A stretch of 64,000 nucleotides of DNA from Nocardioides ginsengisegetis (GCF_014138045.1 NZ_JACGXA010000001.1:617501-681500), one strand, 5' to 3'. Shown: positions 36,749 through 45,257, counted from the first letter of the stretch. The notes: generated by a model from the sequence alone, not told the origin. Numbers and translations are program-made.

Positions 36749-37036
36749 ATGAACCACCACACCACCACCCGCCGCCACCCCCGCTGGAGCTGGACCTCCG
36801 CCTCGGCGGGAGCCGCCGCCGCGGCGATCACCGCCCTGCTGGCCGGATCCTTCTCCGGCACGCCGGCCGCGGCGATCCCCGTCGAGCAGAGCACGCCCCC
36901 GCCCGTGACCGCCCCCCTCGACCCCACCCGCTGCCCGTCCCTCCCCGACCCCCGCTTCGTCGGCGGCCCCTGGGCGCACACCGTCCCGGGCTGCCCGGAG
37001 GTGTCGCAGTGGTGGAAGCACGTTCAGCACAGGTGA
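36749..37036 (+). CDS. Small secreted protein of unknown function
   Basis: A 95-residue protein. A twin-basic n-region (TTTRRHPRWSW) and a hydrophobic core (AGAAAAAITALLAGSFSG) end in TPAAA, a likely signal peptide. The mature part is about 50 residues, Pro-rich, with two cysteines (DPTRCPSLPDPRFVG and TVPGCPEVSQWW) and a Trp-Trp pair. GAGGAG lies 8 nt before the ATG. I recognise no domain. It diverges from the SARP-STAND-WD40 gene and is followed directly by the large palindrome at 37043. Confidence 0.7.
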   Translation: MNHHTTTRRHPRWSWTSASAGAAAAAITALLAGSFSGTPAAAIPVEQSTPPPVTAPLDPTRCPSLPDPRFVGGPWAHTVPGCPEVSQWWKHVQHR

Positions 37037-37042
37037 GGCTCC

Positions 37043-37655
37043 GGGTGTCGCCCGCTTCGCGGGCGGTTTGCCGCTGCGCGGGGCTGCCTTCCCGGGAGGT
37101 CGGGCTTCGGGGTGGGGCCGACGGGGCGCTCCCACGGTCCCCTCGCGAGTCCCTGGGGTCGCCGTGTCGCCGCTACAGGCGGTTTCCTTCCGTGTTCGCC
37201 GTCGGCGGCGCCACGCCGACCTTTTACGGGACCTCGCGAGGGGCCCGCGTGCTCGCCCCGCCGTCCCCGGGCCGTCCCCGGGCTCTCGGGCGGGCGGGGG
37301 TGAAGGGTCGCCAGCTGACCCGTTCTGGGCTGACGCGGCATGTCCCTCGTCTTGCGGCAGCGCGGACCGGGTGGTCGACCGACCTTGTTTCCCGCCCGCC
37401 CGGGAGCCGGGCGGCGAGCCGTGGGGACGGGCGGGCGCGCACGCGGCGACGATGCGAGGTCCCGTCAAAGGGAGGCGCGGCGCCGCCCAGCGGCGGCCCG
37501 GCAGGAAACCACGCCGTGGCGAGCGACGCGGCGAGCATAGGGACTCGCATCGTCGACGTGGGAGCGACCGTCCGGCCCCACCACCCACGCGCCGAGACTG
37601 TTCCGGGAAGGCAGCCCCGCGCAGCGGCAACCCGCCCGCGAAGCGGGCGACACCC
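37043..37655. repeat. 613-bp imperfect palindrome (inverted-repeat element)
   Basis: The outer 53 bp on each side (37043-37095 and 37603-37655) are inverted copies with one mismatch. Each includes GCCCGCTTCGCGGGC, itself a 6-bp hairpin. Homology continues inward at lower identity to a centre near 37349, with shared blocks such as GTGGGGCCG, CGCTCCCACG, GCGAGTCCCT, GGTTTCCT, ACGGGACCTCGC and GGGCGGGCGGG, in the same order on both arms. Open frames exist on both strands, but they mirror each other and look non-coding. This fills the longest gene-free stretch of the window. It may be two inverted copies of a roughly 300-bp repeat or one foldback element. Confidence 0.85.
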
Positions 37656-37675
37656 GCCCCGTTAAGTTGAACGAC

Positions 37676-38413
37676 ATGGGACACACGATCGAGATCGACA
37701 CCCCCGCAGGCCCCGCCGAGGCCTACCTGACCCGCCCCGACGACGACTCGGAGCACCCGGGTGTCCTCTTCTACATCGACGCGATCGGGCTGCGGCCGCG
37801 GATCGAGGAGATGGCGGACCGGATCGCGTCGTGGGGGTACGTCGTGCTCGCGCCCAACGTCTTCCACCGTGACGGTCGGGCCGCCGATCTTGCCCCCACC
37901 ACCGACCTCACCGTGCCGGCGAACCGCGAGAAGTTCTTCGAGGGCGTGATGCCGCGCGTGCGCGGGTTGACGCCGGACCTCTCCGACCCCGACGCGCTGC
38001 TCTGGCTCGACGCGCTCGCCGAGCACGCCACGGAGCCGTTCGGGGTGACCGGCTACTGCATGGGTGCCCGGCTGGCGACCCGGACCGCCGGCCTCGCGGG
38101 GGAGCGGGTCGCCGCGGTCGGCGGCTTCCACGGCGGCGGGCTCGTCACCGACGGACCCGACAGCCCGCACCGGATGCTCGCGGACGCCCGTGCCGAGTTC
38201 GTCTACGGCCACGCCGACCAGGACCGGTCGATGCCGCCCGAGGCGGTCGAGGCCCTCGGTGCCGCGCTGACGGAGGCGGGGCTGACGCACACCAACGAGG
38301 TGTACGCCGGCGCGGCGCACGGCTACACGATGGCCGACACCGCGCCGTACGACGAGGCGGCCACCGAGCGGCACTTCGAGGCGCTCCGGGACCTGTTCGG
38401 CCGCGTTCTCTGA
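37676..38413 (+). CDS. Dienelactone hydrolase-family alpha/beta hydrolase
   Basis: A 245-residue cytoplasmic hydrolase. The nucleophile is the Cys in GVTGYCMGARLA, with Asp in YGHADQDRSM and His in YAGAAHGYTM completing the triad, as in carboxymethylenebutenolidase relatives. A TAAGTT hexamer (37663-37668) ends 7 nt before the ATG, favouring it over TTG 37667. Substrate unknown. The gene starts 21 bp after the palindromic element, whose edge could affect its promoter. Confidence 0.88.
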   Translation: MGHTIEIDTPAGPAEAYLTRPDDDSEHPGVLFYIDAIGLRPRIEEMADRIASWGYVVLAPNVFHRDGRAADLAPTTDLTVPANREKFFEGVMPRVRGLTPDLSDPDALLWLDALAEHATEPFGVTGYCMGARLATRTAGLAGERVAAVGGFHGGGLVTDGPDSPHRMLADARAEFVYGHADQDRSMPPEAVEALGAALTEAGLTHTNEVYAGAAHGYTMADTAPYDEAATERHFEALRDLFGRVL

Positions 38414-38474
38414 TCCGGGACCGTCACCCGCGCGGGTGAGCCGCTCCAGACCAGTGCGTGCGAGGGTCGGCAAC

Positions 38475-39263
38475 GTGACTCTCCCTGTGGTCGAACGACC
38501 TCTCACCGCCCAGGAACGGCGGCGGGTCGAGACCACGCGGCTCCTCGTCGAGGCCCGCGCGGCCGAGGGGGACGCCCGCGCCGCCCTCGAGGACCAGGCG
38601 ATCCGGCTCAACATGGAGGTCGCCACCGAGATCGCGCGGCGCTACCACGGCCGGGGCATCGCCAACGACGACCTCGACCAGGTGGCCTACCTCGGGCTGA
38701 CCAAGGCCGTCCGCGGCTTCGACCCCACCAAGGGGACCGACTTCCTCAGCTTCGCCGTGCCGACGATGCGGGGCGAGATCCGGCGCTACTTCCGCGACTT
38801 CGGCTGGACGATCCGGCCGCCCCGGTCGGTCCAGGAGCTCCAGCCGCGCCTGACGGCCGCCGAGGCGGAGCTGATCCAGCAGCTCGGCCGGTCGCCGCGG
38901 CCCTCCGAGCTCGCCGCCCACCTCGGCGTCGACCTCGAGCTGGTCCTCGACGCGCTGAGCGCCAACGGCTGCTTCACCCCCCTGTCGCTGGACGCCCCGT
39001 CGCCCAGCGGTGACGGCGACCCCACCGACCGGCTGGGTGGGCCCGACGCCGCGTTCGGTGGTGCCGAGGCTCGCGTCGCGCTGCTCCCGCTGCTGCGCGA
39101 CCTGAGCCCGCGTGAGCGTCGGATCCTCGAGCTCCGCTTCGGCAGCGGCCTCACGCAGTCCGAGATCGGCGCGCAGATCGGCGTCACCCAGATGCAGGTC
39201 TCCCGGCTCCTGGCTCGGGTGCTGGCCAAGCTCCGCGAGGGCCTCGAGCCCGACGCGGCGTGA
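38475..39263 (+). CDS. RNA polymerase sigma factor, SigF/SigB-like (group 3)
   Basis: Alternative sigma-70 factor of 262 residues without region 1. Region 2 contains HGRGIANDDLDQVAYLGLTK, GFDPTKGTDFLSFAVPTMRG and EIRRYFRDFGWTIRPPRS, the hallmark of the SigB/F/G class. Region 3 follows, and region 4 ends LSPRERRILELRFGSGLTQS with the helix-turn-helix GVTQMQVSRLL. No anti-sigma factor gene is adjacent. GTG 38475 is preferred (GAGGG about 8 nt upstream); GTG 38436 is an in-frame alternative. The family usually governs stress or sporulation-like responses. Confidence 0.9.
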   Translation: MTLPVVERPLTAQERRRVETTRLLVEARAAEGDARAALEDQAIRLNMEVATEIARRYHGRGIANDDLDQVAYLGLTKAVRGFDPTKGTDFLSFAVPTMRGEIRRYFRDFGWTIRPPRSVQELQPRLTAAEAELIQQLGRSPRPSELAAHLGVDLELVLDALSANGCFTPLSLDAPSPSGDGDPTDRLGGPDAAFGGAEARVALLPLLRDLSPRERRILELRFGSGLTQSEIGAQIGVTQMQVSRLLARVLAKLREGLEPDAA

Positions 39264-39299
39264 CACCTCTGCCGGCCGCCCCGACGCTAACCTGACCGC

Positions 39300-39728
39300 G
39301 TGACCCCGCAGGAGATCGCGCGCGCCAGCGCCGAGGCCATGTGGACCGGCGACCGGGCCAGCCAGGCCCTCGGCATGGTCGTGGACGACGTCGGCCCCGG
39401 CACCGCCACGGTGCGGATGACCGTTCGGCCCGACATGGTCAACGGCCACGACATCGGGCACGGCGGGCTGACCTTCAGCCTGGCCGACTCGGCGTTCGCC
39501 TTCGCCTGCAACTCCTACAACCGGGTCACCGTCGCAGCGGGCGCCGAGATCCGCTTTCGGGCGCCCACCCATCTCGGTGACGTGCTCGTCGCCCGCGCCG
39601 TCGAGCGCGAGCGCGAGGGCCGCGACGGCACGTACGACGTGACCGTGACCGCCGGCGACACCGTCGTCGCGACGTTCGTGGGGCGCTCCCGGGAGATCGG
39701 CGGCGCCTTCGCAGGAGGGGAGGCCTGA
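39300..39728 (+). CDS. paaI: Hydroxyphenylacetyl-CoA-type thioesterase
   Basis: Hot-dog-fold thioesterase of 142 residues: MVNGHDIGHGGLTFSLADSAFAFA contains the PaaI signature with the catalytic-region Asp, and AGAEIRFRAPTHLGDVL follows. A TAACCT hexamer (39288-39293) ends 6 nt before the GTG. It overlaps paaK by one base (TGATG). Rescues CoA from dead-end phenylacetyl-type thioesters in the known pathway. Confidence 0.9.
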   Translation: MTPQEIARASAEAMWTGDRASQALGMVVDDVGPGTATVRMTVRPDMVNGHDIGHGGLTFSLADSAFAFACNSYNRVTVAAGAEIRFRAPTHLGDVLVARAVEREREGRDGTYDVTVTAGDTVVATFVGRSREIGGAFAGGEA

Positions 39729-40993
39729 TGGCCGGCGAGGTCCCGGACCTGGACCGGGCGGCCCTGGAGGCGCTCCAGCTCGAGCGGCTGCGCGCCACGC
39801 TCCGCCGCGCCGAGGCACACGTCCCGCACTACCGGCGGGCCTTCGAGGACGCCGGCGTCACCCCCGACGACCTGCACACCCTCGCCGACCTCGCGCGGTT
39901 CCCGTTCACCACCAAGGCGGACCTGCGCGACAACTACCCGTTCGGGATGTTCGCGGTGCCGCGCGGGCAGGTCGCTCGCGTGCACGCCAGCAGCGGCACG
40001 ACCGGCAAGCCGACCGTCGTCGGCTACACCGCCGAGGACATCGACACGTGGGCCGAGGTGATGGCCCGATCGATCCGCGCCGCCGGCGGCCGGCCGGGGG
40101 ACCTCGTGCACGTCGCCTACGGCTACGGGCTCTTCACCGGCGGCCTGGGCGCGCACTACGGCGCCGAGCGGCTCGGCTGCACCGTGGTCCCCGTCAGTGG
40201 CGGCATGACCGAGCGGCAGGTGCAGCTGATCCTGGACTTCGCGCCGCGCGTGATCATGGTGACGCCGTCGTACTTCCTGGCGATCCTCGACGAGATGGAG
40301 GCCCAGGGCGTCGACCCCCGGACCACCTCGCTCGAGGTCGGGATCTTCGGCGCCGAGCCGTGGACCGACGAGATGCGGCGGGCCGTCGAGGCGCGGTCGG
40401 GGATCCGCGCGGTCGACATCTACGGGCTCTCCGAGGTGATGGGCCCGGGCGTCTCGCAGGAGGCGGGGGAGACCCAGGACGGGCTGCACGTCTGGGAGGA
40501 CCACTTCCTGCCCGAGGTCATCGACCCGGTCACCCTCGAGGTGCTGCCCGACGGCGAGGAGGGCGAGCTCGTCTTCACCTCCCTGACCAAGCAGGCGATG
40601 CCCGTCATCCGCTACCGCACCCGCGACCTGACCCGACTGCTGCCCGGCACGGCCTTCCCGGCGTTCCGGCGGATGCAGAAGGTCACCGGCCGCACCGACG
40701 ACATGATGATCGTCCGCGGCGTCAACGTCTTCCCCAGCCAGGTCGAGGAGCAGATCCTCGCGGTCGAGGGGCTCACCCCGCACTACGTCTGCGTGCTGAC
40801 GCGACCGGGCAACCTCGACGAGCTCACCGTCCAGGTCGAGGCTGCGACGCCGTTGTACGACGCGGCGCTGGGCGACGTGCTCGCCCGCCGCATCAAGGAC
40901 CGCATCGGTGTGACCGCGCGCGTCGAGGTGATGTCGCCGCACGCGCTCGAGCGGTCGCTCGGCAAGGCCCGGCGGATCCGTGACGAGCGCTGA
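39728..40993 (+). CDS. paaK: Phenylacetate-CoA ligase
   Basis: AMP-forming acyl-CoA ligase of 421 residues. The ATP motif VHASSGTTGKPTVVGYT, GIFGAEPWTDEMR, YGLSEVMGPGVSQE, YRTRDLTRLLPG and GRTDDMMIVRGVNVFPSQVEE are diagnostic for PaaK. It activates phenylacetate with ATP and CoA. Only paaI accompanies it; the epoxidase and ring-opening genes are not in the window. Its stop abuts the stop of the enoyl-CoA hydratase on the other strand. Confidence 0.95.
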   Translation: MAGEVPDLDRAALEALQLERLRATLRRAEAHVPHYRRAFEDAGVTPDDLHTLADLARFPFTTKADLRDNYPFGMFAVPRGQVARVHASSGTTGKPTVVGYTAEDIDTWAEVMARSIRAAGGRPGDLVHVAYGYGLFTGGLGAHYGAERLGCTVVPVSGGMTERQVQLILDFAPRVIMVTPSYFLAILDEMEAQGVDPRTTSLEVGIFGAEPWTDEMRRAVEARSGIRAVDIYGLSEVMGPGVSQEAGETQDGLHVWEDHFLPEVIDPVTLEVLPDGEEGELVFTSLTKQAMPVIRYRTRDLTRLLPGTAFPAFRRMQKVTGRTDDMMIVRGVNVFPSQVEEQILAVEGLTPHYVCVLTRPGNLDELTVQVEAATPLYDAALGDVLARRIKDRIGVTARVEVMSPHALERSLGKARRIRDER

Positions 40994-41869
40994 TCAGCCC
41001 GGGAAGATGTCCGGCAGCTCGGACGCCCTGCCCGTGAAGGCGGGGGTGCGCTTCTCCAGGAAGGCCGCCACGCCCTCCTTCCCGTCGCCGATCGAGGTCC
41101 AGTACATCGCCAGCGAGTCGGACAGGTGCGCCTCGAGCGGGTCGGCAGCGGCACCGTTGCGGTAGATCATCTGCTTGGCCAGGGCGAGCGCGACGGGGGA
41201 CCGGTCGACGACGAACTTCCGGGCCAGCTCGAGGGCAGCGGGCAGCAGGTCGTCGGGCTCGTGGACGGACCGGAGCAGCCGCCCGGCGTGTGCCTCCTCG
41301 GCGGTGAGGATGTCCGCGGCGTACACCCACTCCAGCGCCTGCTGGACGCCCACGATCCGCGGCAGGAACCACGACGAGCAGGCCTCGGGGACGATGCCGA
41401 GGCGGCCGAAGACGAAGCCGATCCGGGCCTTGGTCGACGCGAGCCGCAGGTCCATCGCCAGCGTCATCGTGGCGCCGATGCCGACGGCCGGGCCGTTGAT
41501 CGCGGCGATGACGGGCTTCGGGAGGGCGTGTATCGCGAGCGTCACGCGGCCGCCGGTGTCGCGCACGCCGTCGTGGTACGGCGCCTCCGTGAGGTGCTCG
41601 CGCAGCTCGGCGGGCGTCGGCCGCACCGACTCGTCGAGCCCGAAGACGTTGCCCTCGGCGGAGAGGTCCATGCCGGCGCAGAACGCGCGACCGGCGCCGG
41701 TCACGACGACCGCCCGGACGTCGTCGCTACGGGCGTCGGTCAGGAACACCTGCTCCAGCTCCCGCGCCATCGTCACGTTGAACGCGTTGAGCGCGTCCGG
41801 ACGGCTCAGCGTGAGGGTCGCGATGCCGTCGGGGTCGACGGACCAGTCGAGGGTCTCGTAGGAGGTCAT
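40994..41869 (-). CDS. Enoyl-CoA hydratase/isomerase-family protein
   Basis: Crotonase-fold protein of 291 residues: VVVTGAGRAFCAGMDLSAEG (oxyanion hole), then INGPAVGIGATMTLAMDLRLAS and FVFGRLGIVPEACSSWFLPR, where Glu of the second catalytic block is retained. The reaction (hydration, isomerisation or another) is not settled. The ATG overlaps the stop of the LCP gene (ATGA), an unexpected partner; the role may still be in the nearby paa catabolic genes that converge on it. Confidence 0.88.
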   Translation of the reverse strand: MTSYETLDWSVDPDGIATLTLSRPDALNAFNVTMARELEQVFLTDARSDDVRAVVVTGAGRAFCAGMDLSAEGNVFGLDESVRPTPAELREHLTEAPYHDGVRDTGGRVTLAIHALPKPVIAAINGPAVGIGATMTLAMDLRLASTKARIGFVFGRLGIVPEACSSWFLPRIVGVQQALEWVYAADILTAEEAHAGRLLRSVHEPDDLLPAALELARKFVVDRSPVALALAKQMIYRNGAAADPLEAHLSDSLAMYWTSIGDGKEGVAAFLEKRTPAFTGRASELPDIFPG

Positions 41870-43146
41870 CCCGTCACGCCTTTGGGCAGGCCGGTCGGCG
41901 TGCACAGGCTCTGGGGGATGTCGGACGTCTTGTCCTCGATGATGTACTTGAACATCTGCTTGCTGCGCGTCGGGTCCCAGCGCACCGACAGGTCCGCGAT
42001 CGGGACCACGCAGCTGAGGCCGTTCTTGCCGTCGACGTGCGTCATCGCCGAGGCCCACATGGCCGCGCGCACCGTCGAGGTGCCCTCGCCGAAGGCGAAG
42101 AAGTCGGGCACGGACGTCAGCAGGTTCCAGTAGCGGAACGGGTTGAGGAACGTCCACGGCGACACGACCGCGTCGCCGACCGCGGAGACGACCTCGCGCT
42201 GGTGCTTCACGCGGTCGATGTCGCCGATGTTGGAGGTGTGCCGCGAGCGGGCGTAGCCCAGCGCGGTGGTGCCGTCGGCCTCCTGGCAGCCCTTCTTGAC
42301 GTGCAGGTTGGCGAGCTTGTCGTCCATGTCCTCGGTCGGGCAGATGGTGATGCCGCCGACGGCGTCCACGACACCGGCCAGGCCGCCGAGACCGATCTCG
42401 ACGTAGTCGTCGATGCGGATGCCGGTGTTCTGCTCGACGGTCCGGGTCAGCAGCTTGGCGCCGCCGTACGCGAACGCGGCGTTGATCTTGGTCGTGCCGT
42501 GCCCGGGGATCTCGACGATCGAGTCGCGCGGGATCGACATCAGCAGGTTGGGGCCCGAGCCGGTGTGCAGGATCAGGATCGTGTCGGTGCGCTGGCCCGC
42601 GGCGTTGCCGGTGCCGAGCTTCTTGCGCTCGGCCGCGCTGAGGCCGGCGCGCGAGTCGCTGCCGACGAGGAGGTACGTCGTGCCGGGCTGGTCGTCGGGA
42701 CGCTTGCCGTCGGGCTCCCACGAGACCTTGTGCACCTTGCTCCACGCGAAGAACGGCACGATAACCAGGTAGGCGATGTAAAGCAGCACCAGCAGGATGA
42801 CCCAGCGGACGGGCCGGATCCGGGGGCGACGCAGGCCCCCGCCGAACCGGCGGCCGGAGCCGCGGCCGGAGCCGCCGGACCCACCCGGCGCGGGCGCGAC
42901 CGGAGGAGGGGTGGGGCGGGATGTCGGGCGGTACTGGCGCGGCGGGTCGGTCGGTCGCGGCGCCTGCTGGCCGCGGGCGTCCTTCGAGGCGGCCGGCATG
43001 ACCTGGGTCTCGTCGGGGCGCGGCTGCTGCGGGACGGCGCGCGTCGCGTCGGCGTCGTTGGGCTGCTGGCCCTTCTTGCCGTAGAGCCAGTTGTACTCAG
43101 GAGTCCCGTCCTCGGGACCGCCATTGCCACGGGGACGGTCAGACAT
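41866..43146 (-). CDS. LytR-CpsA-Psr (LCP) family cell-wall ligase
   Basis: Membrane-bound phosphotransferase that attaches polymers such as arabinogalactan, teichoic acid or capsule to peptidoglycan. A Pro/Gly/Arg-rich cytoplasmic N-terminus (about 1-115) precedes a single membrane helix (VRWVILLVLLYIAYLVIVPF). The LCP domain follows with YLLVGSDSRAGLS, QRTDTILILH, SIPRDSIVEIPGHGTTKINA and ALGYARSRHTSNIGDIDRV, including the Arg/Asp residues that bind the lipid pyrophosphate and Mg2+. On the minus strand a TAGCGT hexamer ends 7 nt before the ATG. A second LCP gene lies at 43809. Confidence 0.92.
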   Translation of the reverse strand: MSDRPRGNGGPEDGTPEYNWLYGKKGQQPNDADATRAVPQQPRPDETQVMPAASKDARGQQAPRPTDPPRQYRPTSRPTPPPVAPAPGGSGGSGRGSGRRFGGGLRRPRIRPVRWVILLVLLYIAYLVIVPFFAWSKVHKVSWEPDGKRPDDQPGTTYLLVGSDSRAGLSAAERKKLGTGNAAGQRTDTILILHTGSGPNLLMSIPRDSIVEIPGHGTTKINAAFAYGGAKLLTRTVEQNTGIRIDDYVEIGLGGLAGVVDAVGGITICPTEDMDDKLANLHVKKGCQEADGTTALGYARSRHTSNIGDIDRVKHQREVVSAVGDAVVSPWTFLNPFRYWNLLTSVPDFFAFGEGTSTVRAAMWASAMTHVDGKNGLSCVVPIADLSVRWDPTRSKQMFKYIIEDKTSDIPQSLCTPTGLPKGVTG

Positions 43147-43169
43147 GGCGGTGACGCTACCGTGCCGCC
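43147..43169. promoter_or_regulatory. Overlapping divergent leaderless promoters
   Basis: Only 23 bp separate the divergent starts of the LCP gene (43146, minus) and the thioesterase gene (43170, plus). The plus-strand hexamer TACCGT (43158-43163) ends 6 nt before the ATG; the minus-strand hexamer TAGCGT (43154-43159) ends 7 nt before the other ATG. They share the TA at 43158-43159, so the two promoters probably compete. The -35 regions would lie inside the opposite gene. Confidence 0.5.
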
Positions 43170-43682
43170 ATGCCGTCCGATACGAGTCCTCGATCACCCT
43201 CCTACGCGCGCGTGTCGCTGGCCATCATGACGTCGGGACGCGAGGCCAACCTGCTCGGCAACGTGCACGGCGGCGAGATCATGAAGCTCGCCGACTCCAC
43301 GGCCGGGGCGGTCGCGCAGCGCCACAGCGGCGGTCCGGCGGTGACCGCCGCCATGGACGAGATGGCCTTCCTCGAGCCCGTCCACGTCGGTGACATCGTG
43401 CGCACGTTCGCCCAGGTCAACTGGGCCGGACGGTCCTCGATGGAGATCGGCGTGAGGGTCGAGACCCAGCCGTGGAACGACCCCTCGACCAGCGCGCTCC
43501 ACGTCGCCTCGGCCTACTTCGTGTTCGTCGCGATCGACGCGGACGGCCGCGCGCGGGAGGTCCCGCCGCTCGTCCCGGAGACGCCCGACGAGGTGCGCCG
43601 GATGCGCGAGGCCGAGATCCGGCGGGCGCACCGGCTCGCCAAGCGGCAGGAGATCGAGTCGGGGCGCCACCGCGGGGACTGA
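43170..43682 (+). CDS. Acyl-CoA thioesterase (hot-dog, BFIT/BACH type)
   Basis: A 170-residue acyl-CoA hydrolase: NLLGNVHGGEIMKLADSTAG is the signature with catalytic-region Asp, then AMDEMAFLEPVHVGDIVRT and SSMEIGVRVETQ. Related to cytoplasmic medium/long-chain acyl-CoA thioesterases. Divergent from an LCP gene with only 23 bp between. Physiological substrate unknown. Confidence 0.9.
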   Translation: MPSDTSPRSPSYARVSLAIMTSGREANLLGNVHGGEIMKLADSTAGAVAQRHSGGPAVTAAMDEMAFLEPVHVGDIVRTFAQVNWAGRSSMEIGVRVETQPWNDPSTSALHVASAYFVFVAIDADGRAREVPPLVPETPDEVRRMREAEIRRAHRLAKRQEIESGRHRGD

Positions 43683-43808
43683 GCCGATCGGTCGCCGTCG
43701 GCGCGTCGTACCTCTCTGTGACGCCTGTGACTGGTGATACTTGCCGGGCACGATCCCGACGCCCCGGCGTCCTCTTCCCCACAGCACGACCAGCAGAGAG
43801 GCATCTCG

Positions 43809-45257
43809 ATGCCACCCGTTTCTTCCCCCGGGTTGCACGACCGCCACGGACAGTCCCGTTTCACGACGGGTGACCGCGCGGCCCGTGTGCGCTTCCGTCG
43901 GGCCATGGCCCTGATGCTGATGACCCTCGTCCTCCCGGGGTCGGCCCAGCTCGTGGCCGGCAACCGCAAGGTGGGGCGTACGGCGATCCGCATCTGGTTC
44001 GTGTCCGCGATCACGATCGTGCTGACGCTCGCCGTCGGACTGCTCTGGCACGAGCTCCTCTTCTACCTCGTCTCGAACACCGTGCTGCTCGGGCTGCTCC
44101 GCTTCGCGCTGATGCTCGTCGCGATCGGCTGGGCCGGGCTGTTCATGGACGCCTGGCGGATCGGGCAGCCGCTCAGCCTCGCGATCCAGCACCGCCGTGC
44201 GGCCGTCGGCCTCAACGGCGTGCTGTGCCTCTCCGTCGCCGGGTCGCTGCTGTTCGGCGCGCACCTCGTCGGCGTCCAGCGCGACTTCATGCTGACGATG
44301 TTCGGCGGCAACCACGTCACCGACGCCCACGACGGCCGCTTCAACGTGCTCCTGCTCGGTGGCGACTCCGGTGCCGGCCGCTGGGGCCTGCGTCCGGACT
44401 CGATGACCGTCGCCAGCATCGATGCGAAGACCGGTCGCACCGTCCTCATCGCGCTGCCGCGCAACATGGAGAACTTCCCGTTCCGCAAGGGGACGGTCAT
44501 GGACGAGCAGTTCCCCGACGGCTTCGACGCCGACTACCTCAACGGCGTCAGCACCTGGGCCGGCGACAACACCGAGCTGTTCCCCAAGTCGGAGAACCCC
44601 GGCGTCGACGCCACGATCATGGCCATCGAGGGCATCACCGGCCTGCGCATCAACTACTGGGCCATGGTCAACCTCGAGGGCTTCAAGGACCTTGTCGACG
44701 CCGTCGGCGGCGTCACCCTCAACGTCCGCTCGCCGATCCCGGTCGGCGGCCTCGGCTCCGACGTCACCGGCTACATCCAGCCGGGCGTCCGCAAGCTCAA
44801 CGGCCATGACACCCTCTGGTTCGCCCGGGCCCGCGACGGCTCGGACGACTACTCGCGGATGGCGCGCCAGAAGTGCGTCATGAACGCCATGCTCAACCAG
44901 ATCAGCCCGCAGGTCGCGGTCCGGAACTTCGAGCAGATCGCCAAGGCGAGCTCCGCGATGATCTCCACCGACATCCCGGCCAGCGAGGTCGACACGTTCA
45001 TGCAGCTGGCGCTGAAGGCCAAGGGCCAGAAGGTCTCGACCCTGTCGCTGGTGCCCCCGATGATCGTCACCTCCCAGCCGGACATCGGGCTGATCCACCG
45101 CAAGGTCAAGGAGGCGATCGCCCGCGCCGACGGCACCGCCCCCGCACCCACGAAGGCTCGCAGCCACTCCGGCGACGTCGTCACCGGCGGCTCGGTCGGC
45201 TCCCTCCACGACGGCTACGCCGCCAACCAGTCCGACGACCTCGGCGCCGCCTGCTGA
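43809..45257 (+). CDS. LCP-family protein with multi-helix N-terminal membrane domain
   Basis: A 482-residue LCP phosphotransferase relative. The N-terminus has about four hydrophobic segments (residues about 33-52, 58-78, 82-108 and 135-155), unlike the single helix of the protein at 41866. The LCP domain begins FNVLLLGGDSGAGRWG, with RPDSMTVASIDAKTGRTV, IALPRNMENFPF, MVNLEGFKDLVDAVGGVTLN and WFARARDGSDDYSRMARQK. A hydrophilic tail ends DLGAAC. ATG 43809 has an AGAGAGG sequence upstream; GTG 43734 is an alternative. It precedes the galactan/export cluster, so it could ligate that polymer to the wall. Confidence 0.9.
   Translation: MPPVSSPGLHDRHGQSRFTTGDRAARVRFRRAMALMLMTLVLPGSAQLVAGNRKVGRTAIRIWFVSAITIVLTLAVGLLWHELLFYLVSNTVLLGLLRFALMLVAIGWAGLFMDAWRIGQPLSLAIQHRRAAVGLNGVLCLSVAGSLLFGAHLVGVQRDFMLTMFGGNHVTDAHDGRFNVLLLGGDSGAGRWGLRPDSMTVASIDAKTGRTVLIALPRNMENFPFRKGTVMDEQFPDGFDADYLNGVSTWAGDNTELFPKSENPGVDATIMAIEGITGLRINYWAMVNLEGFKDLVDAVGGVTLNVRSPIPVGGLGSDVTGYIQPGVRKLNGHDTLWFARARDGSDDYSRMARQKCVMNAMLNQISPQVAVRNFEQIAKASSAMISTDIPASEVDTFMQLALKAKGQKVSTLSLVPPMIVTSQPDIGLIHRKVKEAIARADGTAPAPTKARSHSGDVVTGGSVGSLHDGYAANQSDDLGAAC

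Noticed and set aside
37068..37670. Open frames inside the 613-bp palindrome
   Set aside because: Frames on both strands give mirrored peptides (PVKGRRGAA appears on each) because the DNA is an inverted repeat; no ribosome-binding site or domain.
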